Origin: Chryseobacterium sp. CY350
GTDB taxonomy: Bacteria > Bacteroidota > Bacteroidia > Flavobacteriales > Weeksellaceae
NCBI RefSeq assembly: GCF_027945075.1
Contig: NZ_CP116034.1
Span: 310,001-374,000 of the forward strand
Length of the DNA stretch: 64,000 nt
Reading direction: 5' to 3'
The translations under genes were made by a program, and so were the position numbers. The notes beneath the pieces were generated by a model, which saw only the letters and a program-made list of their open reading frames with translations, did not search any database and had not been told where the DNA came from. Numbering within the stretch: position 1 is the first letter of the stretch; each line of letters begins with the position of its first letter. Of the stretch, positions 19,037-27,086 are shown in pieces.

Positions 19037-19204
19037 TTATCCTTTTTGAGTTAATATCCATGTTACTTTCTTCGCACAGTACAAAGGCATCAGTTCGCCT
19101 GCCCTAACATAGCATACTGTTGATATAGTTCCCTGTACTTCCCATTCGCCGCTTACAGTACATTTTTTACCTGACTGTAATATGATTGTTTCTCCGCTGG
19201 GTTT
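19037..19204 (-). pseudogene. Small Cys-containing ORF without a usable start codon
   Basis: An open frame of at least 55 codons ends 11 bases before MauE. It encodes a coherent peptide with motifs SGKKCTVSGEWEVQG, CYVRAGELMPLYC and KKVTWILTQKG. The GEW / kG-MP / VTW spacing recalls small Bacteroidota proteins I have seen near such loci, but I cannot name the family. There is no ATG in this frame. An ATG at 19221 lies next to a run of nine A residues and is out of frame by one, so a one-base indel in the A run would connect it. It is either a frameshifted gene or a sequencing slip. Confidence 0.5.
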
Positions 19205-19239
19205 CTGCCGTTGCTGATCATTTTTTTTTATTGATGTTG

Positions 19240-19497
19240 TTACCAGATTGTATCTTCGGCAATTCTCCAGTGAGATTTGTCTCTTTTGGGTTCATCGTCG
19301 TCATCTCCCGTATCAATGCCGGAAATGTTTGGATCCTGCAATGACTCTTTACTATTTGTTTTCAACAGCGATTCCTTTTCGATGAACTTTACTGAATGAT
19401 CTTCCGGTTTTTCTGGAATCATTTCTCCTGCTGAACCTTCGCACGACTGTATGGGTACGATTGCTGCTAAACCTAAAATTTTGATATACTTTTTCAT
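19240..19497 (-). CDS. Small acidic lipoprotein heading the DUF6520/MauE operon
   Basis: The protein has 85 residues. A lipoprotein signal with lipobox IQSC (Cys near 19) is followed by a disordered acidic mature region with an Asp run (GDDDDEP) and a terminal motif KRDKSHW before the C-terminal TIW. Similar short lipoproteins ending in a K-D-x-HW motif occur in flavobacteria, but I know no function. It precedes the small ORF, MauE and DUF6520 genes on the same strand, and all end at one terminator. Confidence 0.6.
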   Translation of the reverse strand: MKKYIKILGLAAIVPIQSCEGSAGEMIPEKPEDHSVKFIEKESLLKTNSKESLQDPNISGIDTGDDDDEPKRDKSHWRIAEDTIW

Positions 19498-19742
19498 AAT
19501 GTTTTAGTGGTTGTTAAAAAGTTATCCGGCCGGTTTAATTAGAATTCTGGTTTCGAAATTAGGACGACTGATACTTGAAAAAAAGACAATGATGTGCGTG
19601 TGGATGGGAAATGACGTAACAATGGATCCGCTATTACCGGTGAATTATTAGGTATTATATTGATTTGTAACGGTTTGAAAGATGTCTCCGGAAAGTCAGG
19701 TTACAGCTCTCAAAAGATTCCAAATTATGAGGACATTTTTTT

Positions 19743-19750
19743 TAAATTTG
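19743..19750 (+). promoter_or_regulatory. -7 box TAAATTTG for TPR-AraC regulator
   Basis: Matches TAnnTTTG, 16 bases before the ATG at 19767. Confidence 0.5.
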
Positions 19751-19766
19751 AGAACACCAGAATCGC

Positions 19767-21479
19767 ATGCAAAACTTGAATAAAATTCTGTTCTTTTTTT
19801 CATTACTGTTGCTGACAGGGATACAAGCTCAGAAACAGGCTTACTCTTATGCCCAGATATCCCATCTCTTATCTTCGTATTCAGAAAATGATGAGCGGGC
19901 AATGGTTTTCGTTAATCTGTATATAAGAAAGGCCAAAAAAGAACAAAAAGCATCGAAATTGATTGCAGGCTATGATGAAGCGGTTTATTATAGCTCTTCA
20001 GTTCATCAAAAGTTAAGGTATGCAGATAGCGCAGTGACAGTTTCTTTAAAGAGTAAAAAGGCCGATCTTATATCCTGGGCATATCTTAAAAAAGGAATTA
20101 TTTACTACTATAATAAGAGGGATTACAGGTTGGCTCTTCAGCAATATCTTATAGCATTATCAACCGCAAAAGAAACGAAAGACCTGTATATGAGAAATAA
20201 AATAGTGTATCATTTGGGGATGGTACGATCATATTTAGGATATTACGAAGAGGCGTCTCGTCACTTTATGGAAACAGCAATATACTTCGAGCGAAATATT
20301 TCTGATAAAGACCATCCCAATATCAGACTCAATAACGAATCGGGATATTATAACAGCATTTACCGTCTCAGCAGTTGCTATAAAAATCTAAAACAATACC
20401 GTAAAGAAGACTCCCTGATTGCAATAGGCATTAAACGGCTCAAATCCGCAGATCATCATCCTCTTGAATTTGCCTATTTTCAGAAAGGCAAAGGGATTCA
20501 GCAGATCAGAAAGGGAGATTATAAAACAGGCTTAAAGCATCTAAAGCTTGCAGAAAATATTTTGATGAAAGAAGGAGATTTCGCTTCATTGGCTACCGTT
20601 GACTTCTACATTGGGAAAGTTTACTGGAATTCCGGAGATCGACAGACTTCCCTGGTTTATTTAAATCGGGTTGATTCAATCATTACCGAATTTAAATTTG
20701 TTACTCCCGAAATAACAGCGAACTATCAGTACCTGATTGACGATGCCAAAGAGAAAAACAATGAACGTCAGCAATTGTATTACACCAATCAGCTGATCAG
20801 AGTCGATTCTATTGTGAAAGCGGATTTTGCATTTTTGTCGGCAGGAATTTACAAAGAATATGATATTAACTCGCTGACAGAAGACCGTGACCGCCTTCTG
20901 AAAAAAAACAAGTATGGTCTTGTACTTATTTTTGTCATCATTGCAGGCAGCTTGATCCTTCTTTTTTATTTGATCAATCGCCATCGAAAGAGAGAGCACA
21001 GGCTTACTTTAAAATATCATCAATTACTGGAGAAGCTAAATAATCATACAATATCCTCACCGAGAGAATCAGAAATAGTGGTGCATCAAGCTAAGGACCT
21101 ATATAGTGTTGAAGTGATAGAAAATATCAAAAAAAATCTGAAAGTTTTTGTTGAAAAGGAAAAGTTTAGAGATATAGATCTCACCTTGGAGCAGATGGCA
21201 AAATTGATTGGATGCAAAAGAAACGCATTATCTTATTTTTTAAACAACCATCTCCACACAACTTACCACACCTATATCAAGAATCTTCGTATCGAATATA
21301 TTACAAGAAAGCTTATGGAAGATAAAATCTATTTAAAATACAGTATGGAGACTTTAGCCAAAGAAGGCGGAATGAAAAACAGGCAGGTTTTTTCAAACCA
21401 TTTTTTGGAGATTCACGGAATAAGGCCTGCAGACTTTGTTCGGAAAAGAGCGGAAGAATTGAATCAGGAGAATGTTTAG
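19767..21479 (+). CDS. TPR-containing membrane AraC-type regulator
   Basis: The protein has 570 residues: a signal sequence (1-22, ending IQAQ), periplasmic TPR-like helical repeats (about 60-350), a single membrane helix (about 382-402), and a cytoplasmic AraC-type DNA-binding region (about 460-565, with LEQMAKLIGCKRNALSYFLNNH and FSNHFLEIHGIRPADF). This one-polypeptide sensor-regulator plan is common in Flavobacteriia. It is divergent from the DUF6520/MauE operon, its probable target. RteC follows 46 bases downstream. Two better-matched paralogues of each other lie at 28016 and 62410. Confidence 0.82.
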   Translation: MQNLNKILFFFSLLLLTGIQAQKQAYSYAQISHLLSSYSENDERAMVFVNLYIRKAKKEQKASKLIAGYDEAVYYSSSVHQKLRYADSAVTVSLKSKKADLISWAYLKKGIIYYYNKRDYRLALQQYLIALSTAKETKDLYMRNKIVYHLGMVRSYLGYYEEASRHFMETAIYFERNISDKDHPNIRLNNESGYYNSIYRLSSCYKNLKQYRKEDSLIAIGIKRLKSADHHPLEFAYFQKGKGIQQIRKGDYKTGLKHLKLAENILMKEGDFASLATVDFYIGKVYWNSGDRQTSLVYLNRVDSIITEFKFVTPEITANYQYLIDDAKEKNNERQQLYYTNQLIRVDSIVKADFAFLSAGIYKEYDINSLTEDRDRLLKKNKYGLVLIFVIIAGSLILLFYLINRHRKREHRLTLKYHQLLEKLNNHTISSPRESEIVVHQAKDLYSVEVIENIKKNLKVFVEKEKFRDIDLTLEQMAKLIGCKRNALSYFLNNHLHTTYHTYIKNLRIEYITRKLMEDKIYLKYSMETLAKEGGMKNRQVFSNHFLEIHGIRPADFVRKRAEELNQENV

Positions 21480-21525
21480 CTAGATTTTAAATCCGATTTT
21501 TACGTTACCAAAAATATTTATACGT

Positions 21526-22371
21526 ATGAACGGACAAAATTTCCGAAAAAAAAATGAGCAGATCTGGAAGGATCTAACAACGACTGTAGATCAGATTAAC
21601 AGAAGTGATGATGATATTGTGACCAGGTCTGAAGAAATTCTCATGGAAACAGATGTTGCGATTAGGCAGTTGAAAGATAATTTAAGACAATATCAATTCT
21701 CAGACTGGAGCGACGAAATCCACTTTTTTAAAAATACCAAGCCCCAATTTATAGCAGTTTATATTTACTACTCCAAAGTGCTGGCAATAGATGCTTCGAA
21801 ACCTTACGCTGATCCCGATGCACTGAGAGCTTACTATGAGAATGAAAGGGCAAATCTTTTATATTTCTATAATGAACAAAGAGAGTTTATCAGTTATTAC
21901 CGCCGCAAATCTACCTATCTTGATAAAAAATATTTTGTCCGGTTTAAATTTGATTTTAAATTAAAGCTCAGTCCCGAACTGTATAGTTATGATGAAGAAT
22001 TTTCAACATCACATGACCACATTGTAGCTCAGATCTTATCCAATGATCTGTTGGATCATTATTTATCGAATAAAATCGATTCCAAAGAAGTTGAGGAAGG
22101 CTCAATCGCCCACATTAAGAATCTAGAATGGACAGCCCCAAAGGTTGCATTAATTGAGCTTTTGTATGCGCTTCATCAAACAAAATGCTTCAACGGGGGG
22201 CAATCAGATCTTGCAGAAATCTTCAGATGGGCAGAAAATTCCTTGCACATCAATTTGGGAAATTATCATAAGACTTTAAGTGAGATCAGATTAAGAAAAA
22301 TGGATAGAACTAAGTTTTTGTCATTGCTCCAGAAAAATTTGGATCAGTATATAGATGACTTGGATATCTGA
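21526..22371 (+). CDS. rteC: RteC-family protein
   Basis: The protein has 281 residues and is soluble and helical. It shows the RteC pattern: an N-terminal helical region, a central YYRRKSTYLDKKYFVR-type segment and a C-terminal domain with LIELLYALHQTKCFNGGQ and LRKMDRTKFLSLLQKNL. In CTnDOT, RteC activates excision genes of the conjugative transposon. Many Bacteroidota elements carry homologues next to excisionase-type HTH genes, as here at 22654. It marks the left part of the mobile element and is followed by a terminator. Confidence 0.85.
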   Translation: MNGQNFRKKNEQIWKDLTTTVDQINRSDDDIVTRSEEILMETDVAIRQLKDNLRQYQFSDWSDEIHFFKNTKPQFIAVYIYYSKVLAIDASKPYADPDALRAYYENERANLLYFYNEQREFISYYRRKSTYLDKKYFVRFKFDFKLKLSPELYSYDEEFSTSHDHIVAQILSNDLLDHYLSNKIDSKEVEEGSIAHIKNLEWTAPKVALIELLYALHQTKCFNGGQSDLAEIFRWAENSLHINLGNYHKTLSEIRLRKMDRTKFLSLLQKNLDQYIDDLDI

Positions 22372-22471
22372 CACAGATAGGGAAGGAGCAGTAATTTTAG
22401 TGCTGAAGGAATTTAAGTAATCATATTACATTGTAGAAAGGGTAAGTTGAAAGATTTCAATCATATTATCT

Positions 22472-22504
22472 GCTTTTAATTCATTCGGATTAAAAGCTGT
22501 TTTT
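22472..22504 (+). terminator. Intrinsic terminator after rteC
   Basis: Stem GCTTTTAAT / ATTAAAAGC (22472-22480 with 22489-22497) is followed by TGTTTTTTC. Confidence 0.75.
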
Positions 22505-22573
22505 TCAAAAAATGGTTCTTTTTAAATAGGTTCTTTTTTAAAAACTGCTTAACCATAGGCATTACAACAGTAA

Positions 22574-22603
22574 CTTTCGGTAGTACCGAAAAACTACCGA
22601 AAG
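22574..22603. promoter_or_regulatory. 10-bp inverted repeat upstream of excisionase-type HTH
   Basis: CTTTCGGTAG pairs perfectly with CTACCGAAAG; the loop contains a third copy of TACCGAAA. It lies about 50 bases before the HTH gene at 22654 and is a candidate operator or excision-related site. Confidence 0.45.
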
Positions 22604-22653
22604 ATCTATTGTGTGATTTTGAAATTTTGTAAGACAAAACAATTTAAAAAATC

Positions 22654-22917
22654 ATGGCAATTTCCATTATCACCAAAGAAGATCTCCAGCAGTTTAAAGC
22701 TGAATTGCTGGAAGATATCACGAACCTTCTACACAACAAAACAACAGAACAAAAATTATGGCTTCGCACCTCTGAGGTCAAAAAGCTCCTTAACATCTCT
22801 TCCGGAACATTGCAAAACCTGAGGATTAATGGAACAATATCACACAGTAAAATAGGGGGATCTCTCTATTATAATTATAATGATATTGAGAAACTACTGA
22901 CTAATTCCAAACATTAA
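22654..22917 (+). CDS. Excisionase-type helix-turn-helix protein
   Basis: The protein has 87 residues. An N-terminal helix is followed by an HTH_17/MerR-like winged helix (about 36-85: LRTSEVKKLLNISSGTLQNL, then NGTISHSKIGGSLYYNYNDI). In Bacteroidota mobile elements such proteins act as recombination directionality factors or local regulators. A longer frame at 22613 in another register lacks this domain and is rejected. It is the first of a tight run of genes leading to the Rep gene. Confidence 0.8.
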   Translation: MAISIITKEDLQQFKAELLEDITNLLHNKTTEQKLWLRTSEVKKLLNISSGTLQNLRINGTISHSKIGGSLYYNYNDIEKLLTNSKH

Positions 22918-22927
22918 ATCAGTAGTT

Positions 22928-23482
22928 ATGAGACAGGATAACAAGATCATTGATTTTTTCGGGAATGTGATAAAAGATCGTCGCATGACTGCAGCGCATA
23001 TCAGTATATATATTGCGTTATTTCAGATATGGAGAAGAAGTAATTATCAAATTTCAGTTCGGATAAGTAGAAAAGAGGTAATGAAGCTTGGTAAAATAAA
23101 ATCTTTTGCTACCTATCACAAATGCATAAAAGAACTGGATGATGCAGGATTTATTAACTATTCACCCAATTACAATTCTTTTGTGGGGAGTTGCATTGAG
23201 ATTATTGATTTTGCAAATGGAGACTGCAGGAAAAATAAGGTTGCGCCTGATTCCAGAAAAGTATCACGCGACGCGGTTTTCTTTTCTGTACCGATGATTC
23301 ACGAAGTTGAACTGTATTTTAATGAGCGTGATTTAGCGTCTGCGATGGCTCATCAATTTTATTCTCTTTATCAATCTAAAAACTGGAATCTAATGGACAG
23401 TAAACCAATGAAGTGCTGGAAATCTGCTGCAAGGTGCTGGATTTTAAAGCACAAAAATAAAAATCAAACTCCACATTCATGA
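22928..23482 (+). CDS. Mobile-element winged-helix protein
   Basis: The protein has 184 residues. The N-terminal half has a winged-helix pattern (MTAAHISIYIALFQIWRRS, then SRKEVMKLGKI and ATYHKCIKELDDAGFINY). The C-terminal half contains VELYFNERDLASAMAHQFY and the Trp-containing KPMKCWKSAARCW typical of a conserved family carried by Bacteroidota elements. It overlaps the DUF3853 gene by four bases (ATGA), indicating translational coupling. Its role is probably control of element replication or transfer; this is inferred from context. Confidence 0.7.
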   Translation: MRQDNKIIDFFGNVIKDRRMTAAHISIYIALFQIWRRSNYQISVRISRKEVMKLGKIKSFATYHKCIKELDDAGFINYSPNYNSFVGSCIEIIDFANGDCRKNKVAPDSRKVSRDAVFFSVPMIHEVELYFNERDLASAMAHQFYSLYQSKNWNLMDSKPMKCWKSAARCWILKHKNKNQTPHS

Positions 23483-23739
23483 ACATACTTGATCCTAATA
23501 CACCCATCTGGAAACTGACTGTCCGCGAATTCATTGAGATTTCAAAATACATCAGTACTGAAAAGAAGTATGAATACGGTCTCAAAGGTTTGGCGAAAAT
23601 TTTAGGCTGTTCCGTTTCAAAAGCTTCAGAAGTAAAATCATCAGGATTATTGGACGAGGCAATCATTCAAAACGGAAACATTATCATCATAGACAAAGAA
23701 AAGGCATTGTTGCTTTTCGGAAAAAAAAATAAAAAATGA
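23479..23739 (+). CDS. DUF3853-family small protein
   Basis: The protein has 86 residues. It matches the DUF3853 pattern as I know it, with PIWKLTVREFIEI near the start, GLKGLAKILGCSVSKASEVK as a likely HTH, and IIQNGNIIIIDKEKALLLF at the end. It is found in Bacteroidota integrative elements. It overlaps both neighbours by four bases (ATGA at 23479 and 23736), so three genes are translated as a block. Confidence 0.75.
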   Translation: MNILDPNTPIWKLTVREFIEISKYISTEKKYEYGLKGLAKILGCSVSKASEVKSSGLLDEAIIQNGNIIIIDKEKALLLFGKKNKK

Positions 23740-24404
23740 CTTATCTACAATTGATACATCAGTTCTGGGATTTTAATCATAAATATCGGATAGGGTCGAC
23801 AGGTATTTCAATGTATCTCTATCTCCTTAAAATTGGATTTAAAAAAGATCAGCCTGAGTTCCAGCTTTCCGATGGGGCGGTAAGCGAAGCGTTGTCATTA
23901 ACGAGGAAAACAGTGAAAGCGACAAGAGAGAAACTTTACGAGTTGGGGTTGATCGACTTTAAGTCGCGAAACGGACTTCCATGCAGCTATGTTCTGTTAT
24001 TGAATTATTCCTTGTCACTCGTTCAGCCTGGAAAAAGAGAAAAAATAAGAGTTGATAAAAAATCAGCACCTCGTAATGCTGAAAACTATGAGCATCTTCC
24101 AGCTTTACCAAAATCAGGAAATTTTAGGGCTATCAAAGATATTCCCACATTCGACGAATTTACTGATTTCGCGCGAACATTATCAACGTATCGACCGGAA
24201 ATAGATTCCTGCCTGGAAAAAAAGTATAAAGCGTGGTTGGAAAATGGATGGCAGAGTAATTCAGACCGGCTTATTACCAACTGGAAGTCTTCCCTGAAAA
24301 ATATTCTACCGTACATTAACAATGAACCCATCGACCATCAGCTTTCGATGAGAAAATTACCTCATGTTAAACTTCCTAAAGATATAGATAGAAATAAATT
24401 ATAA
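23736..24404 (+). CDS. Winged-helix element protein
   Basis: The protein has 222 residues. The N-terminal segment GSTGISMYLYLLKIGFK and LSDGAVSEALSLTRKTVKATREKLYELGLIDF forms a winged helix resembling replication-linked helper proteins. The C-terminal half holds a helical region with DEFTDFARTLSTYRPEIDS and ENGWQSNSDRLITNWKSSL, similar to the DnaD-like or primosome-loading tails of element proteins. Placed 38 bases before the Rep gene, it may help replication; that is inference. Confidence 0.65.
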   Translation: MTYLQLIHQFWDFNHKYRIGSTGISMYLYLLKIGFKKDQPEFQLSDGAVSEALSLTRKTVKATREKLYELGLIDFKSRNGLPCSYVLLLNYSLSLVQPGKREKIRVDKKSAPRNAENYEHLPALPKSGNFRAIKDIPTFDEFTDFARTLSTYRPEIDSCLEKKYKAWLENGWQSNSDRLITNWKSSLKNILPYINNEPIDHQLSMRKLPHVKLPKDIDRNKL

Positions 24405-24442
24405 AAAGAAGTTATCAAGATCTTAAAATAAATTGAAAAAGA

Positions 24443-25564
24443 ATGTCAGATCATCCTAAAAGAATCATCCGAAAGGAATTTGAAACAAGAAATAGCGATC
24501 CGGATAAAATCAGATTGGGAAATCATTTTGTGGATGATTTTATATTCGATAACCACAAAGCAGCAGATATTCCTATTAATGCATTAAGGGTAATTTTTAA
24601 TATTGTCAGCATTATCAGCAGCGCTCAATTTCGACCTGAAGACAGACCCAAGCAACTATCATTATTCGATGAAGAGTTCGAGACGGAAAATAATGTATTT
24701 GCTTCAATAAAAATCAGGAATAGTAAAATTTCTCCGAGTGGCTCTACCAGACAAGTAGTAGAAGCATACGAATTTCTTGCAAAATTTAAAATGAGCTGGC
24801 ACACATCAGTCAATGCAAAAGGAAAAGATATCAAAACATTTGGCGGAATCATTGCTACACCGAGCCATGATAGAAGAGGATACACAACGTTTTTAATCAG
24901 CAGTTACTGGCTTAAAAAGTTAATGGTAATTCCCGAATACAATTACGTTTTGTATAATCTTGTTTACAATGTCAGAAACAACAAACAGATAATCTTCGCC
25001 ATATGGCTGACAAAAATTCCTGAAAATGGAACGGTAATCAAGCTGTCAACACTAAATGAAAAATTTGGATTAAACTATAAAACTGCAAAAGACATATGTT
25101 TTAAATTTCTAAAACCTGCAAAATTAAATTTAGATCGATTTAATACGCATTCTTTCATTTATAAATACAAAAAAGATTCGATAAACATTATACCATATCG
25201 GATCAAAATGAAAGCAGATGAAGATCTATCTCGAAATATAGGTCCAGTACAGAATCTAACAAAAGAGTTTCCTGATGAAAAGTATAAGATATCCCGAAGA
25301 TTAATCTATTTCAGAAAAAGATATGGTTTACAAAAAAGTGAAATAATCCAATTGTCCCATCAATACAGACATATGCCGCAAATTAGAGCGTTAATAGAAA
25401 AAGCTTTCGAAGAGTTTATCCGCACAACCCGTTTGCAAGGAATTAAGTCGACACAATTTCGAGGAATGAACTTCTTACTTAAGATTCAAGAGTACATTAT
25501 TCAGATTTATAGGAAAACGAAAATGGGGGAGTTGCTTCCAAACGGTTACCCAATCATCGTCTGA
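24443..25564 (+). CDS. Replication initiator protein (Rep-like)
   Basis: The protein has 373 residues and is basic and soluble. The sequence suggests two winged-helix units (about 45-230 and 235-330), as in Rep_3/RepB-type initiators, with FLISSYWLKKLMVIPEYNYV and STLNEKFGLNYKTAKDICFKF as recognisable parts. Family assignment is by overall pattern and above all by context: an array of seven 22-23 bp iterons begins immediately after its stop codon. No HUH nicking motif is seen, so theta-type initiation is more likely than rolling circle. Confidence 0.7.
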   Translation: MSDHPKRIIRKEFETRNSDPDKIRLGNHFVDDFIFDNHKAADIPINALRVIFNIVSIISSAQFRPEDRPKQLSLFDEEFETENNVFASIKIRNSKISPSGSTRQVVEAYEFLAKFKMSWHTSVNAKGKDIKTFGGIIATPSHDRRGYTTFLISSYWLKKLMVIPEYNYVLYNLVYNVRNNKQIIFAIWLTKIPENGTVIKLSTLNEKFGLNYKTAKDICFKFLKPAKLNLDRFNTHSFIYKYKKDSINIIPYRIKMKADEDLSRNIGPVQNLTKEFPDEKYKISRRLIYFRKRYGLQKSEIIQLSHQYRHMPQIRALIEKAFEEFIRTTRLQGIKSTQFRGMNFLLKIQEYIIQIYRKTKMGELLPNGYPIIV

Positions 25565-25565
25565 A

Positions 25566-25853
25566 TTCGGAATTGAACGCACCCAAAACTCGGAATTGAA
25601 CTCACTAAAGTTAACAAAATGTTAAAAGAAAGGAAACTACTCAATAAAAATTCGGGATTGCACTCACTCAAACATATCAGCCTTTTCCAAAATGTGAATA
25701 GCGGTCTGAAATTGTAGAAAATTTAAAAAAACAAAGGGCAATATAAATGTTAATCGGACTAGGACTCACTTCATTTTGTTAGCTTTTTCGGATTTGCACG
25801 TGCTTCAACTTCGGATTTGCACTGACTACAATTAGGATTTGAACTCACTAAAA
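25566..25853. repeat. Iteron array, probable replication origin
   Basis: Seven imperfect direct repeats of consensus TTCGGATTTGCACTCACT begin at about 25566, 25589, 25651, 25753, 25787, 25810 and 25832. Adjacent copies are spaced by 22-23 bases, about two helical turns. They fill the gap between the Rep and primase genes, the usual position of a theta-type origin. The most conserved part is CGGAnTTGnACTCACT. Confidence 0.75.
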
Positions 25854-25982
25854 ATGCGCTTCAAATGCTTTCCCATAAGCCGGTTCGGCGTATCACTAAA
25901 AGTATTATCAAAGAAATTAAAAAGTCTTTTTTTTTATAAAAAGGAAAATGTTAAAAGAAAATTGCTTTAAAAAAGAAAAAAA

Positions 25983-26825
25983 ATGAATTGTGAAGATTTG
26001 AAAAGAAAGGTAAGTATAAGAGCGGTTTTAGAATCGTTTAAACTTTTCCCAGTGAAAGAAAATACAAGGACTGCATTCTATTTTGCGCTAGACAGAGAGG
26101 AAAAGATCCCCAGTTTCTCTGTCGATTTTTTAAAAAACAAAGCGTATGATTTTGGAACGGGGAAAACTTACGACGTGATTTCAATTGTTCAGCTGATGAA
26201 CAGATGTTGTATTTCTGATGCATTAAAATATTTGGAGAAATTTAATTTTTCTTCCAAATTGATCGATAAGAGCGAAAAATGCTCACTAAGCAAAACCTAT
26301 CGTATTCTCAGTGAAGGAGAAATTCAGCATCCCGGATTGATTCAGTATTTAAAATCCCGAAAGGTTTACGAACAAAAAGGTTTGGTTAAAGAAATTTTTT
26401 ATGACCTGAAAGGAAAGAAATACTTTGGAATTGGATTTTATAATAATTCAGGAGGAATTGAAATTCGAAATAAATATTCCAAAATTTGTTTGGGTACAAA
26501 AGATATTACTCTAATCAAAAATAAATTCATAGAAAGCAAGGAGGTTATCATTTTTGAAGGTTTTTTCGATTACCTGACGTACAAAAATTTAGAGAGACAG
26601 GATCATTCAAACGTAGATTATTTAATTCTTAATTCAACAGCAATGCTTTTTAAAGCTGACGATGATCTTAAACAATATAGCAGTATCTCGCTTTTTTTAG
26701 ACAATGATGATAATGGAAATACTACGAAACGGTTAATCAAAGGAAGGTATTCATATGTTGACGATTGTTCATTAGTGTATGGCGGTTTTAAAGATTTAAA
26801 TGAATGGTTCTGTACTGGTCAATAG
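25983..26825 (+). CDS. Toprim-domain primase-like protein of mobile element
   Basis: The protein has 280 residues. The N-terminal part resembles the CHC2 region of DnaG-type primases (IPSFSVDFLKNKAYDFGTG, then DVISIVQLMNRCCISDALKYL) but lacks the zinc-binding Cys/His set. The C-terminal half is a Toprim domain with the Glu motif VIIFEGFFDYLTY and the Asp motif SLFLDNDDNGN. Such proteins are common in Bacteroidota mobilizable elements and probably prime element DNA. It lies just downstream of the iterons. Confidence 0.8.
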   Translation: MNCEDLKRKVSIRAVLESFKLFPVKENTRTAFYFALDREEKIPSFSVDFLKNKAYDFGTGKTYDVISIVQLMNRCCISDALKYLEKFNFSSKLIDKSEKCSLSKTYRILSEGEIQHPGLIQYLKSRKVYEQKGLVKEIFYDLKGKKYFGIGFYNNSGGIEIRNKYSKICLGTKDITLIKNKFIESKEVIIFEGFFDYLTYKNLERQDHSNVDYLILNSTAMLFKADDDLKQYSSISLFLDNDDNGNTTKRLIKGRYSYVDDCSLVYGGFKDLNEWFCTGQ

Positions 26826-26968
26826 ATTATGAAATCTAAATCTATACTATTCGATACTTCTATAAATTTTCTAATCAACTGTAAAAATTCGACTGAATAT
26901 TTATAAAATGTAGTCTCTGCTTTCCCAATATTTAGTAAAACCTAAAATTGTTTAAACGGTAATATTTT

Positions 26969-27029
26969 GAGATTTTGGAATATGTGGATTTTAAAATCTT
27001 AATATTTTAATTAACTCTCTTAAAATCTC
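26969..27029. promoter_or_regulatory. Palindromes upstream of serine recombinase, possible res site
   Basis: GAGATTTT (26969-26976) is inverted as AAAATCTC (27022-27029). Between them lies the perfect 12-bp palindrome GATTTTAAAATC (26987-26998). Resolvases often bind dyad subsites just upstream of their own gene; the link here is by position only. Confidence 0.3.
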
Positions 27030-27086
27030 GTATCATTAAACAAAATTTCATAAATTTATGGAGTATGAGTTTAATGTAACAAAATT

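Noticed and set aside
22613..22822. 69-codon frame overlapping the excisionase-type HTH gene
   Set aside because: The overlapping frame from 22654 encodes a clear HTH domain; this one is its shadow.
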